Assembly (NCBI GenBank): GCA_963575745.1
Contig: CAUYUJ010005614.1
Span: forward strand, 205,315-269,314
DNA length: 64,000 bases
Direction of reading: 5' to 3'
DNA from: Prorocentrum cordatum
Lineage: Eukaryota > Sar > Dinophyceae > Prorocentrales > Prorocentraceae
In this document: positions 55,270-64,000 of the stretch, piece after piece
How positions within the stretch are numbered: position 1 is the stretch's first letter
Layout: the number at the start of each line of letters is the position of its first letter
The notes under the pieces: generated by a model
Database searches by the model: none
The model's input: only the letters and a program-made list of their open reading frames with translations
Told to the model about the DNA's origin: nothing
Position numbers and translations under genes: made by a program

Positions 55270-55985
55270 TTTATTGTTGTTCCTCCTTCTCCTCCTCCTC
55301 CTCGTTCTACTCATCCTCCTCCTCCTCCTCCTCCTCCTCCTCCTCCTCCTCCTCCTCCTCCTCCTCCTCCTCCTTCCTCCTCCTCCTCCTCCTCCTCCTC
55401 CTCCTCCTCCTCTCCTCCTCCTCCTCCTCCTCCTCCTCCTCCTCCTCCTCCTCCTCCTCCTCCTCCCCTCCTCCTCCTCCTCCTCCTCCTCCTCCTCCTC
55501 CTCCTCCTCCTCCTCCTCCTCCTCCTCCTCCTCCTCCTCCTCCTCCTCCTCCTCCTCCTCCTCCTCCTCCTCCTCCTCCTCCTCCTCCTCCTCCTCCTCC
55601 TCCTCCTCTCCTCCTCCTCCTCCTCCTCCTCCTCCTCCTCCTCCTCCTCCTCCTCCTCCTCCTCCTCCTCCTCGCCTCCGCCTCCGCCTCCGCCTCCGCC
55701 TCCGCCTCCGCCTCCGCCTCCCTCCGCCTCCGCTCCGCCTCCGCCTCCGCCTCCGCTCCGCCTCCGCCTCCGCCTCCGCCTCCGCCTCCGCCTCCGCCTC
55801 CGCCTCCGCCTCCGCCTCCGCCTCCGCCTCCGCCTCCGCCTCCGCCTCCGCCCGCCTCCGCCTCCGCCTCCGCCTCCGCCTCCGCCTCCTCCGCCTCCTC
55901 CTCCTCCTCCTCCTCCTCCCCTCCTCCTCCTCCTCCTCCTCCTCCTCCTCCTCCTCCTCCTCCTCCTCCTCTTCCTCCTCCTCTC
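55270..55985. repeat. (TCC)n tract with internal (CCTCCG)n
   Basis: About 700 bases of TCC/CTC triplets broken by rare single-base slips. 55674-55895 is instead CCTCCG hexamer. The strand is almost pure pyrimidine and the complement almost pure purine. Confidence 0.97.
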
Positions 55986-56319
55986 GCGCCACCTCGTCCT
56001 CGTCGTCGCCCCCCCCCACGCCCTTTCCCTCCTCATCCTCCTGCCTCTTCTCCACGCGCACCTCCCGTTCCCCCTGGTCGTGGCAAGCAACTCGATCTTC
56101 CTCGGCGCCGTCGCCGCGTCGGCCAGCACGCGCGCGTGCGCCGACGGCTAGATCGCGAAGCCGTCGGGGCAACCCTTCGGGCCAGGCCGTTGGGACAACC
56201 TCGCAGGCCGCAGGGGCGCGGGAGCCAGCCGTTGGGACAACCCCGCGGGCCTCCATGTGCGCGCCGCGGCGCTCAGGCGGGCGGCAGCACGAAGCCCGGC
56301 TCTGCCGCGAGCTGCTCCG

Positions 56320-57249
56320 CCTCAGCCCTGGAGCCCACTCCCGTAGCGCCTTCCGCAGGGGCGCCGGCGGCCCGCGTTCCAGGAACTCTCGCGCGGGCGG
56401 CCGCAGGATCAGCATGTTCCGCACGCACGCGGCGCGGGAGAACATGACGCAGAGGTGCAGCCACCACATCTCGTCCGACATGCCCGCGCGGCCAGCGTCC
56501 TCATCCCTGGCGCAGTCGACGGTGGCGCCCTTGCGCAGCGTCTGGCCCTGCGACAGCGTGGAGGTCAGGTAGGACGCGTGCGTCAGGGCGAACCCCGAGC
56601 GGCGCACAGCGTGCGCCCCCAAGCTCTGCCACGTGAACTCCTGCTTGCTGGACCTGAACATGAGCAAGCTCCTCGCCCGCGCCTCGGCCTCGCAGTCGTC
56701 GCCAGCGCCATCGGCGCGCTGCTGCAGCACCTCGGCGACATCTTTGTAAATCGGGGACTCCTGGAAGCCGTGCACCTGCAGCCAGATTCCCTGCGGTAGG
56801 TAGCGGGGGCGGAAGAGCTGGCCCGGCGCGCACTCCTCGTAGTCCCGCTCGTCGTCTGCGTGAAACTCGAAGGACACGATGGTGGCCCGTCGCCCCTGCA
56901 CGAGCCCCAACTTCTTCTTCAGCAACTCCTGCACGGCCGTGAACCGGACCTCCATGCCGACGTGTGCTGGTAAGACGCCGTGGATGTCCCCGGTCTTGTG
57001 CATGTTCGGAACGTTCAGGAGGCGCCGGCCTGCGTCTGGGTCGCCTTGAATCGTGCCGCACTCGTCTACGGCCTGCAGGAAAACGAAGGGGACGCCGAGG
57101 CGCCGCGCGTCGCGACGGGCGCGCGTGTTGATCCACCTCGCCAGCGTCTCCCAGTAGATGCCCATGCCGTAGCCGAGCCGAAAATTTTCGTGCTGGTGCC
57201 GAGGGCCGGGAGGGGGCTGCCGCCTAAGATTTCCTCGCAATTCACTCAC
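56320..57249 (-). pseudogene. PIF1-like helicase, C-terminal fragment
   Basis: About 310 codons. TKGDIHGV-like sequence leads to HVGMEVRFTAVQELLKKKLG and LVQGRRATIVSFEFHADDE, the PIF1-type domain that follows the ATPase core, then RYLPQGIWLQVHGF, SGFALTHASYLTSTLSQGQT (QGQTL, nt about 56550) and WWLHLCVMFSRAACVRNMLI (FSRA, nt about 56442), matching helicase motifs V/VI. The Walker A half is absent; upstream lies the 159-bp satellite. The frame stays open downstream through Arg/Ala-rich sequence into Glu, Arg and Gly runs encoded by the (TCC)n tract. PIF1-like genes are multi-copy in some dinoflagellates and also occur in Helitrons; no Rep motif is seen. Confidence 0.55.
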
Positions 57250-58645
57250 AGACGAGGCTCCCGTTTGAGACTTCCTTCATATTCAAGCCTCAGGAGCCCA
57301 AAAGTGACGACAGTTACAGGTTTCAGGATGACCCGCTCGGATTCGTAACATGATCTGCGGGCCCCACAGGGAGGGGGCTCCCGCCTGAGACTTCCTCACA
57401 ATTCACTCACAGACGAGGCCCCCGCTCGATACTTCTTCCATGGGAGGAGGAGGAGGAAGAGGAGGAGGAGGAGGAAGAGGAGGAGGAGGAGGAGAGGGCC
57501 CCCAGGGGCCGAAAAAGAACGGCACGCCTCTGGCCGTGACTTTTTCCGCAGCGCGCGGGGGGTTTGGGGCCCTCGCCGCCTCCCGCGCGCGCGGCCCGCC
57601 GCCGCCCCCGCGGGGGGCCATCGCCCCGTGCGCCGGCCGCTATGGCGAGGGCCAAGCGGGCGCCCAAGGCCGATTCAAGCATCAGGAGCCCAAAAGTGAC
57701 GACAGTTACAAGTTTCAGGACGACCCGCCTCGGATTAGCAACATGATCTGCGGGCCCCATAGGGAGGGGGCTCCCGCCTGAGACTTCCTCGCAATTCACT
57801 CACAGACGAGGCTCCCGTCTGATAGTTCCTCCGCAATCAAATCTCGGGAGTGCAAAAGTGACGACAGTTACAAGTTTCACGATGACCGCTCGGATTCGTA
57901 ACATGATCTGCGGGCTCCACAGGGAGGGGGTTCCCGCCTGAGACTTCTCACCATTCACTCACAGACGAGGCGCCAGCGCGATACTTCTTTCATATTCAAG
58001 CATCAGGATCCCAAGAGTGACGACAGTTACAGGTTTCAGGATGACCCGCTCGGATTCGTAACATGATCTGCGGGCCCCATAGGGAGGGGGCCCCCGCCGG
58101 AGACTTCCTCGCAATTCACTCACAGACGAGGCTCCCGCCTGATACTTCCTCCATTTTCAGGCCTCAGGAGATCAAAAGTGACGACAGTTACAGGGTTCCG
58201 GATGACCCGCTCGGATTACCAACATGAAATGCGGGCCCCATAGGGAGGGGTTCCCGCCTGAGACTTCCTCGCAACTCACTCACAGACGAGGCTCCCGCCT
58301 GATAATTCCTCCATATTCAGGCCTCACGAGCCCAAAAGTGACGACAGTTATACGTTTCGGATGACCCGCTCGGATTCGTAACATGATCTGCGGGCCCCAC
58401 AGGGAGGGGGCTCCCGCCGGAGACTTCCTTGCAATTCACTCACAGACGAGGTTCCCGCCTGATACTTCCTCCATATTCAGACCTCAGAAGCCCAAAAGTG
58501 ACGACAGTTACACGTTTCGGATGACCCGCTCGGATTACCAACATGAGGTGCGGGCCCCATAGGGACGGGGCTCCCGCCTGAGATTTCCTCGCAATTCACT
58601 CACCGACGAGGTTCCCGCCTGATACTCTTCATATTCAATCTAGGG
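57240..58645 (+). repeat. About eight units of a 159-bp satellite
   Basis: Each unit contains AATTCACTCACAGACGAGGC, a CCTCAGGAGCCCAAAAGTGA word, CGACAGTTACAGGTTTCAGG, ATGACCCGCTCGGATT and ACATGATCTGCGGGCCCCA. Units start near 57252, 57411, 57801, 57961, 58121, 58278, 58441 and 58602. The second is interrupted by about 220 bases (57440-57660). Confidence 0.9.
57440..57660 (+). repeat. Insert in the satellite: (GGA)n plus GC-rich sequence
   Basis: A GGA/GAA run (57440-57495) and about 165 bases of GC-rich sequence separate the left and right parts of one satellite unit, which resumes at GATTCAAGCATCAGGAGCCC. Confidence 0.65.
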
Positions 58646-58659
58646 AGTGATTGATGACG

Positions 58660-59075
58660 AAGTGATGAATCAGTGGGTGCTGATGATGAATGAGTGATGA
58701 GTGAATGATGATGATGCTGATGATGATGATGACCAGTGAGTGGGTGATCGAGAGATGATGATGGTGATGGTGACGATGATGTTCAGAGAGGCGGCGGTCC
58801 TACCGTCGGAGGACCACTGCCTCCGAAGCTTACTGAGGATGAGTGAGTAATTGAGTGAGTGAGTGGGTGATAGACTGGTGATGATGGTGACGATGATGAT
58901 GATGAGGATGAGGATGATGAGTAGTGATGACGGTGATGGTGGTTGATGGTGATGATCACGGTAATGACGATGAGTGTGTGCGTGTGATGACGATGATGGT
59001 GGCTGATGGTGATGATGATGGTGATGATGGTGATGATGGTGAGTCTGTGTGAGAGAGAGAGAGAAGAAAGGAGGG
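58660..59075. repeat. (TGATGA/TGATGG)n and (GA)n tract at the 3' side of LINE-3
   Basis: GATGATGGTGATGATG-type sequence with GAGTGAGTGA patches and a short GAGAGA run at 59052-59070. Confidence 0.85.
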
Positions 59076-59149
59076 GTGTGAGATCCTGCGCGGCGTGCGC
59101 AGAGAAAACAAGAACCCCACTTTGGATATGGGGAAAAATGTTCGCCAAC

Positions 59150-59456
59150 ATCGCGGCCGGCGAGGATCGGACAGGTGGGGGAGACACTGGAGGCAATCCT
59201 GGAAGTCGACACAACAGACTAGACAAACGGCTGATAATATGAAAAATCTAGCATGTGTGCGAACGTTATGTTTCATTCTCCGGTGCTGGGCCAAAGCCTT
59301 GGCATCGACGAAGGCTTCGCCGCACTCCGAACATGAGCGCGCGAGCTGGGGGCCATCCACGTCGCGGGGCTGCCGCGCGCGGCCCGTGACAAACTCCAAA
59401 AAAGAAGACTTCACGGATGGAAGCTGCCCATTCCGACTCATGGGACATGAGATCAA
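59150..59456 (-). CDS. LINE-3 C-terminal zinc-finger pair
   Basis: RSCSECGEAFVDAKALAQHR with RMKH forms C-x2-C-x12-H-x4-H (nt about 59270-59333). CLVCCVDFQDCLQCLPHLSD follows with Cys and His at finger-like spacing. These fingers probably bind nucleic acid. The frame continues into the microsatellite. Confidence 0.65.
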
Positions 59457-60050
59457 GCCACGCGGATGGATCGAGGTCGAAGCTCGGCAGACGGGCGGTT
59501 GCGCGGCTAAACTTCACAAGGTCGCTTAAATCATCGCGGAACTGTGTGACCCAAGGGAGACACTTCTCGCCTCGACGGAAGGAGAGGATTGCGAAGACCG
59601 ATCGAGATTGATGTCTGATCACGCGCCCTACGTATCGGAGGCGAGCGTGACAGACAATGCACTCTACAGAAGGCACACCAAGCAGAAGTCGAGCCTGGAA
59701 GTCTGTCACATCACTATGCTGGTATCTCATATCTCCGAGGATTCTTCGCACAACACGCATGTAGGACGCACTTAAAGTCTTTATGGTGCGTCTAGAAACA
59801 AAGGTCACATGCATGTTGAAAAACAGCCTGGTCTCCACGAGAGAGCGAAGATACGAGACCTTGACAGCGTTCGAGATCGAGATCCGATCCGGGGGCCCCC
59901 GAACACCTTCACGGCAATCGGCGAATAGGCCGTCATAGCAGCGCCCACGCGGTGAACAGAGTATTTGTATGCGTCACCTCCGATGGCCGTGATAACGCCC
60001 AGGTGCTTGTAGCTGTCCACCACGTGCACCCTGGACGCACTTCCCAGCAC
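59266..60050 (-). pseudogene. LINE-3 reverse transcriptase thumb and C-terminal region
   Basis: RVHVVDSYKHLGVITAIGGD follows the palm. KTLSASYMRVVRRILGDMRY and CIVCHARLRYVGRVIRHQSR give the typical C-terminal helices. A frame change near 59810 separates the two. Confidence 0.7.
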
Positions 60051-60203
60051 TTGCAGTCATAGTTTACCATCCTGGGTGCAACGGCGGCGTTCGCGATGAG
60101 CGACTGCACCGTGGCCGCGAAACTTGAGCAGGCATTCGGTTTTGCCTGCGGCCCAATTGATTTCAAGGTGCAGGAGCTCGAAGATACGGGTGACAATCTC
60201 GAC

Positions 60204-60882
60204 TCACTTCTCAATCGCAATGTCAAGCAAGTCTGGGGTAGCGGCAGCGATCGCAATCGCTTCATCATCGACGAATGTTGCGTCGACGACGTCGTCGAAC
60301 TCCTCGCTGCCATCGGGCTCGCAGGCGCGAGCCGCGCCCCAGGTCGGAGGCGAGCTGCAACCTTGACACCAGAAAACCGCCCCGCCGGACCTAGGCGAGA
60401 TGCCAGCGGCCCGAAGCTCCCAACGAAGCACGTCGAGCACCACGGCGCACGCGCTGTTGAACAGCACAGATCCGAGCACACACACCTGGCGCCCCCTAGT
60501 AAAGCTGAGCACGGCCGCGTCAATGGGAGCCGACTTGCAGCCAAGCGCCGCCGTAGAGCGACTCAGCCAACTCTATTGCTTTTGGGGCCACGTTCCACTG
60601 CTCCAAGACGCAGCCACGCTCCTCGATGCAATCGTGGATCCACTGGGCAGGCTTGGCGCTGACGCCGATGGAGATGAGGTGCCGGCACTGCTCCCCAGGA
60701 GGAATCTGGCCCCAACCAAGCACGAGCTGACGCACTGCACGGTCAAACGCCTTAACCAGGTCAATAAAAAGGACGCAAATCGACCACTGAGAAAGCTCCG
60801 CCGCGTGGGTCACCGAGTGAATAATATGCGACGCGAAGTCGGCGCCTCTGCCAGAAACAGCGCCATGCTGATCGCGCGGCAC
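60204..60882 (-). pseudogene. LINE-3 reverse transcriptase core
   Basis: HGAVSGRGADFASHIIHSVT and SICVLFIDLVKAFDRAV (motif A, nt 60740-60768), then in another frame VCVLGSVLFNSACAVVLDVL (motif B) and DATFVDDEAIAIAAATPDLL (motif C, Asp pair at nt about 60264-60275). One frame change near 60515. It copies element RNA at a nicked target in intact relatives. Confidence 0.8.
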
Positions 60883-61289
60883 GTTGGCCTCGCACTCCCT
60901 GTCGCACGCTGTCTCGATGATCCTCGCGACTGCTTTGGACGCGCGGCCTGCCAGCAGGAGGCCGCGACTCTGATCGCAGTATGCTCGGTACCCCTAGCCT
61001 TTACAGAGGTCGATCATTCGACCTCCTCGCCACTGGGCGGGCCAGGAAGCGTTTGCAGCGACGCGAGCGGACACCTCGGAATGCCGAACTGAAGCAGCGC
61101 TGCCGCCGGCCTGAAGGAGCTCCGCTGGCATTCGGTCGGGGCCGACCCCCTTGTTCCTCCCGAAATGGGCGAAAACCTTCTCGTGAGCGGCTGGACCGAG
61201 GTCGAGCGCGACCGGAATGTTGGACGGCGGGCGGGTCGGCTCGCGGATGTCACACTTGCTGACGATTCTGCCATTGAACCTTGGTGAAA

Positions 61290-61908
61290 TTCTGCTGCCA
61301 TCGTAGCTCTAAGGCCTGCTTAGACTCGGTGGCACTGCCGTCTAGCTCGCACACAACGGCAGCGGCCCCGAGGGAGCGCCCGGCGAGCGAGCGGACAATG
61401 GCATAGGCACCGCAGGAGTCGCCGTGCTGGGCACACGCGTGCGCCGTGGCCGCCATGCTGTCGAGGTGCTCCTGGCGGTGGCGCTCCGAAGGAGGAGGAC
61501 GCATTTTGCAGACGGTTGACGGTGAGCGTGATGCGCGCGGCTGCCAGCGACGCCTTGGACGCTCTCCTGGATGCACCAAACGCCCCCCCCCCCCAACCCA
61601 TCGCCATCTCGATGGCGAGGAGATGACGGCAGAACGCCAACACGCAAACGCAGCTAGAAGCAATTGCAGGAGAGGGCGCGCTGGCGGACCTCGTGGCGCT
61701 GCCAGCGGAAAGGTGCAATCTGACGCACAATGCGCCACGTCTCCGGGGAGATCCACGGCTGTCGGGGTGAGTCTTTGGCGCAGCCGAAGTGTCTCGGCGC
61801 ACTATCAACGATGCAGTACCTCTCCTCGACGAGGTTGATGGGACGGTCCCCGCCGCTGCAGAGCACTGCGAAAGCATCACGGACGCGACTAGGAACGAGG
61901 AGCAGCAC
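61290..61908 (-). pseudogene. LINE-3 linker before the reverse transcriptase
   Basis: Two frames carry the sense: RQPWISPETWRIVRQIAPFR (61654-61908) and ERHRQEHLDSMAATAHACAQ with YAIVRSLAGRSLGAAAVVCE and ELRWQQNFTKVQWQ (61250-61756). This is the usual helical linker between endonuclease and polymerase in these elements. Confidence 0.6.
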
Positions 61909-64000
61909 GACCCGTCCACGGCGCCCGACCTCGTCGGCACCATGACGACAGCGCTGCCCCAGTCGATCACTTCAGAGATCGACAACTCAGACACTGATTC
62001 AGATTCAGACCCGCTCCTGGCGGGAGGACGCGGGGGGATGCACTCGCAACGGCGTCGGGGGAACGACCAAGCTACAGTGCTTACCTAGCTGGCTCTCCTG
62101 GAAGAGCGACTGAGGGACTTGTCGGGTCAAGTTCGCGGGAGCAGTCGCACATTCAAAGCGAGGGCCAAACATCGAGCACCAGATAGTTTCACTGAGAAGA
62201 CTGACAGACGTAGGGATCCAAGACTGTTGGTACGACTCAAACGCCTCATTCGCCAAGCGGACGAGCAAGATCAACCTCCAACCCACAATGAGATGATCGC
62301 GACACTCACATACCTGCTCGAGGACTCCTCTGGCAAGAAGAAGATCGACAAAAGTGCTGCGACGAAGGGCACGGGGAAAAGTGCTACGACGTCGCCTAAT
62401 ATCTCCTACAAGCTGCTCCAAAACTATTGGGGATCCTCCGCGGCGTGGTAGGCAGCACATATCAAAGACAAAGAGTATGATACATTGGCACCTCCTGTGA
62501 CAGCATGCAAGGGGAAGAAAGAGTACGACCAGGTCGTGGAGTGGCTCGGGGCGAGAGGTCTCTCCAGTCCAACGGCGACGTACGTGCTCTTCGACGAAGC
62601 TACCAAGTACGAAGGCTGGAACCACATCGATGTCGCAGTCGAGGCTAAGGGTGGAGGAGCCACTCTGGTGCCAGCATAGATCTTACGCACGGGCCAGAAG
62701 GCCCCCCAGAAGACAGGACTCCCCAAAGGCGTGAAAGACGATGTGGAGATCCCAGTCCCCACGGACAAGCCTAGTGCGGTGAGAATCACAGTCGCTCGTG
62801 ATTATGCACCAGGTTGGCTATATGCAGAAGCGGAAGAGAATCCAGTGGCGCTGCCGGCACTCATCCTGAATGCTAGTCTTACCAAGCAGGTCCTCAAGAC
62901 CAAGGGAGCCGTGGCGTACGAGACGGAGGTGACGGCCATACTCATCGTACAGGCAGCCCACATCGAGGACATCATGAAGTATCCACTCCAAGACGGAGTA
63001 TTTCTCAATCGCCAGGGGACATCCCTGGCACCATCATGGCACAAGCTCAGGGATGACCAGCAGGCCTCCGACTACTTCAAGCGCGTCCAGGCTGCCGCCA
63101 AGGCAGCGTCGGAACGACTCGTGTACCGACCTTCAGAGAACAGCTCCCTCGGGGTCATCTCAGCCAATGTCGTAGGCGCTGATATACAACCACGATGGCT
63201 TCTTCAACGTACACCCACAGCATGGTCCCAAGAGGACGAAGTCAAAGCATGGGCTTTAGATCGAGGGTTCAAAAACGTCAACAATATCGCACGCTGTGGT
63301 ACGAGGCGCTGGTTTATCCGTGCCGATCTGGACCAGTTGGAAAGCGGCTGAGTTTTGGAATTTAAAGCAGGGGTGATGGCAGGCTTGGCGGCACCACGGC
63401 GAGGGAGCTCCAGGCCAGCACCGACGAAGTCACCCAAGACGGCTTGGGGCACCCCGAGCCCTACCCGACACCAGCCAGAAGCACCCACAGCCACACCACA
63501 GGTGGCACAGGCGGGTGCTGATGGAGATGCTACAATGACGAACGCGGAGAACAACGGTGAAGGCGAGCCACGACCTAAGGAGCCGAAGCAGACCACACCA
63601 GTCAAAGCACCATGGGAAGCATATTTCAAACAGCGGGAGTGTGGAGGCAAAGGAGATTGTTTCTACGTCTCGGCGGGCTTCTACTTCAATTCCCTCCAGC
63701 CCTCTGGAGGCAAATCTGGCAAAAAGCCCCCGACGGAGACCGACCTCGGCCCAGGAAGGAAGATCCAAGCAGCACCACGAGCGAGGGTGGCAGCGGAGAT
63801 GCTCAAGCAGAAGTTACCCCAGAAGGACGCTGATGACCAGGCCAAGGCGGGAACATATGCGACATCACCAGCCATCAAAGCAGCAGCGGCAGCAGTCGCA
63901 TGCGATTTCTTGATTTGGAAGAAGCAAGGTACGGGGTGGACATTGTTCTCAGCACCCGCCGCGATCAAGACAAAGCACAAGTGCTGGATGACCTTGGCGG
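61789..64000 (+). pseudogene. LINE-4 ORF1 with OTU-like domain, four in-frame stops, continues past the window
   Basis: One frame runs 61789-64000 with TAG at 62086, 62449 and 62677 and TGA at 63349 as the only interruptions and no frameshift. An acidic start (SDTDSDSDP) is followed by a basic helical region (PRLLVRLKRLIRQADEQDQP), YVLFDEATKYEGWNHIDVAV, VRITVARDYAPGWLYAEAEE, EVTAILIVQAAHIEDIMKYP with LQDGVFLNRQG, and DEVKAWALDRGFKNVNNIAR. After a Pro-rich linker, CGGKGDCFYVSAGFYF is the OTU cysteine motif (Cys at 63658-63660). The order matches LINE-1 ORF1 block by block. The catalytic His would lie beyond the edge. Confidence 0.7.

Larger units (their letters stand above)
59150..61910 (-). 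mobile_element. LINE-3: 5'-truncated non-LTR retrotransposon
   Basis: Minus-strand order is linker (SPETWRIVRQI; HRQEHLDSMAATAHACAQ), reverse transcriptase with FIDLVKAFD and FVDD, a C-terminal region and a C2H2 finger pair, with frame changes between blocks. The endonuclease and ORF1 are missing upstream, where a plus-strand LINE-4 ORF1 begins. The finger spacing is as in LINE-2. Confidence 0.8.

Noticed and set aside
55146-56572. Long plus-strand frames rich in Ser, Pro or Leu (over 380 codons each)
   Set aside because: They are translations of the (TCC)n and (CCTCCG)n tract; all three frames of such a repeat are stop-free.
57240-58645. CRISPR-like array
   Set aside because: The units are contiguous 159-bp satellite repeats without short repeat/unique spacer structure, and the genome is eukaryotic.
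59006-59242. Plus-strand frame starting with Met/Val repeats
   Set aside because: It begins inside the TGATGG microsatellite and overlaps LINE-3 coding sequence on the other strand.
61789-64000. Alternative genetic code with TAG and TGA as sense
   Set aside because: Other coding pieces in the window show ordinary decay, including frameshifts, and TAA or TGA stops at natural ends. C-to-T mutation explains the pattern without a new code.

Overview
The window reads as dinoflagellate nuclear DNA. A relict of the dinoflagellate spliced-leader sequence (TCCGTAGCCATTTTGGCT) lies at 8697-8714 on the minus strand. A host gene has small exons joined by very long introns with GC donors and AG|G acceptors. 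Most of the rest is decayed retroelements, GC-rich degenerate short-period repeats and very long microsatellites. Family names are from memory; no search was run.

Layout. 1-3.4 kb: short tandem repeats, no gene. 3.4-8.7 kb (minus): a broken, probably retroposed copy of an unclassified gene whose 5' end carries the relict spliced leader; a (CT)n/(GTC)n block interrupts it. 9.5-16.4 kb (minus): a decayed Ty1/copia-type element (gag with CCCH fingers, protease, integrase, reverse transcriptase). 16.9-18.75 kb: (TA)n, a dispersed CCAAGAYGGC-type repeat and a CCT tract. 18.8-25.8 kb (minus): LINE-1, with an ORF1 that includes an OTU-like cysteine protease domain, then endonuclease, reverse transcriptase and C-terminal part; a reading frame with a membrane segment is joined upstream. 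26.9-49.7 kb (minus): four exons of the proteasome alpha-2 subunit gene (PSMA2). The first and last exons and one internal exon were not found. Its roughly 15.7-kb interval between recognised exons holds LINE-2 (38.9-47.4 kb, same strand), which has RNase H upstream of the endonuclease, no reverse-transcriptase core, and a duplicated C-terminal zinc-finger region.

50-59 kb: tandem repeats, (CATA)n, (CT)n, a 700-bp (TCC)n/(CCTCCG)n block, a PIF1-like helicase fragment whose frame runs into that block, and about eight units of a 159-bp satellite. 59.1-61.9 kb (minus): LINE-3 (reverse transcriptase plus C2H2 finger pair). 61.8-64 kb (plus): LINE-4, an ORF1 with the same domain order as LINE-1 ORF1 including an OTU-like cysteine motif. 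It is open to the window edge except for three in-frame TAG and one TGA.

The only recognised host function is the 20S proteasome subunit. The rest records retrotransposition and retroposition into or around a greatly expanded gene. The most interesting material is the OTU-bearing LINE ORF1 pair, the spliced-leader-tagged retrocopy, and the intron structure of PSMA2.
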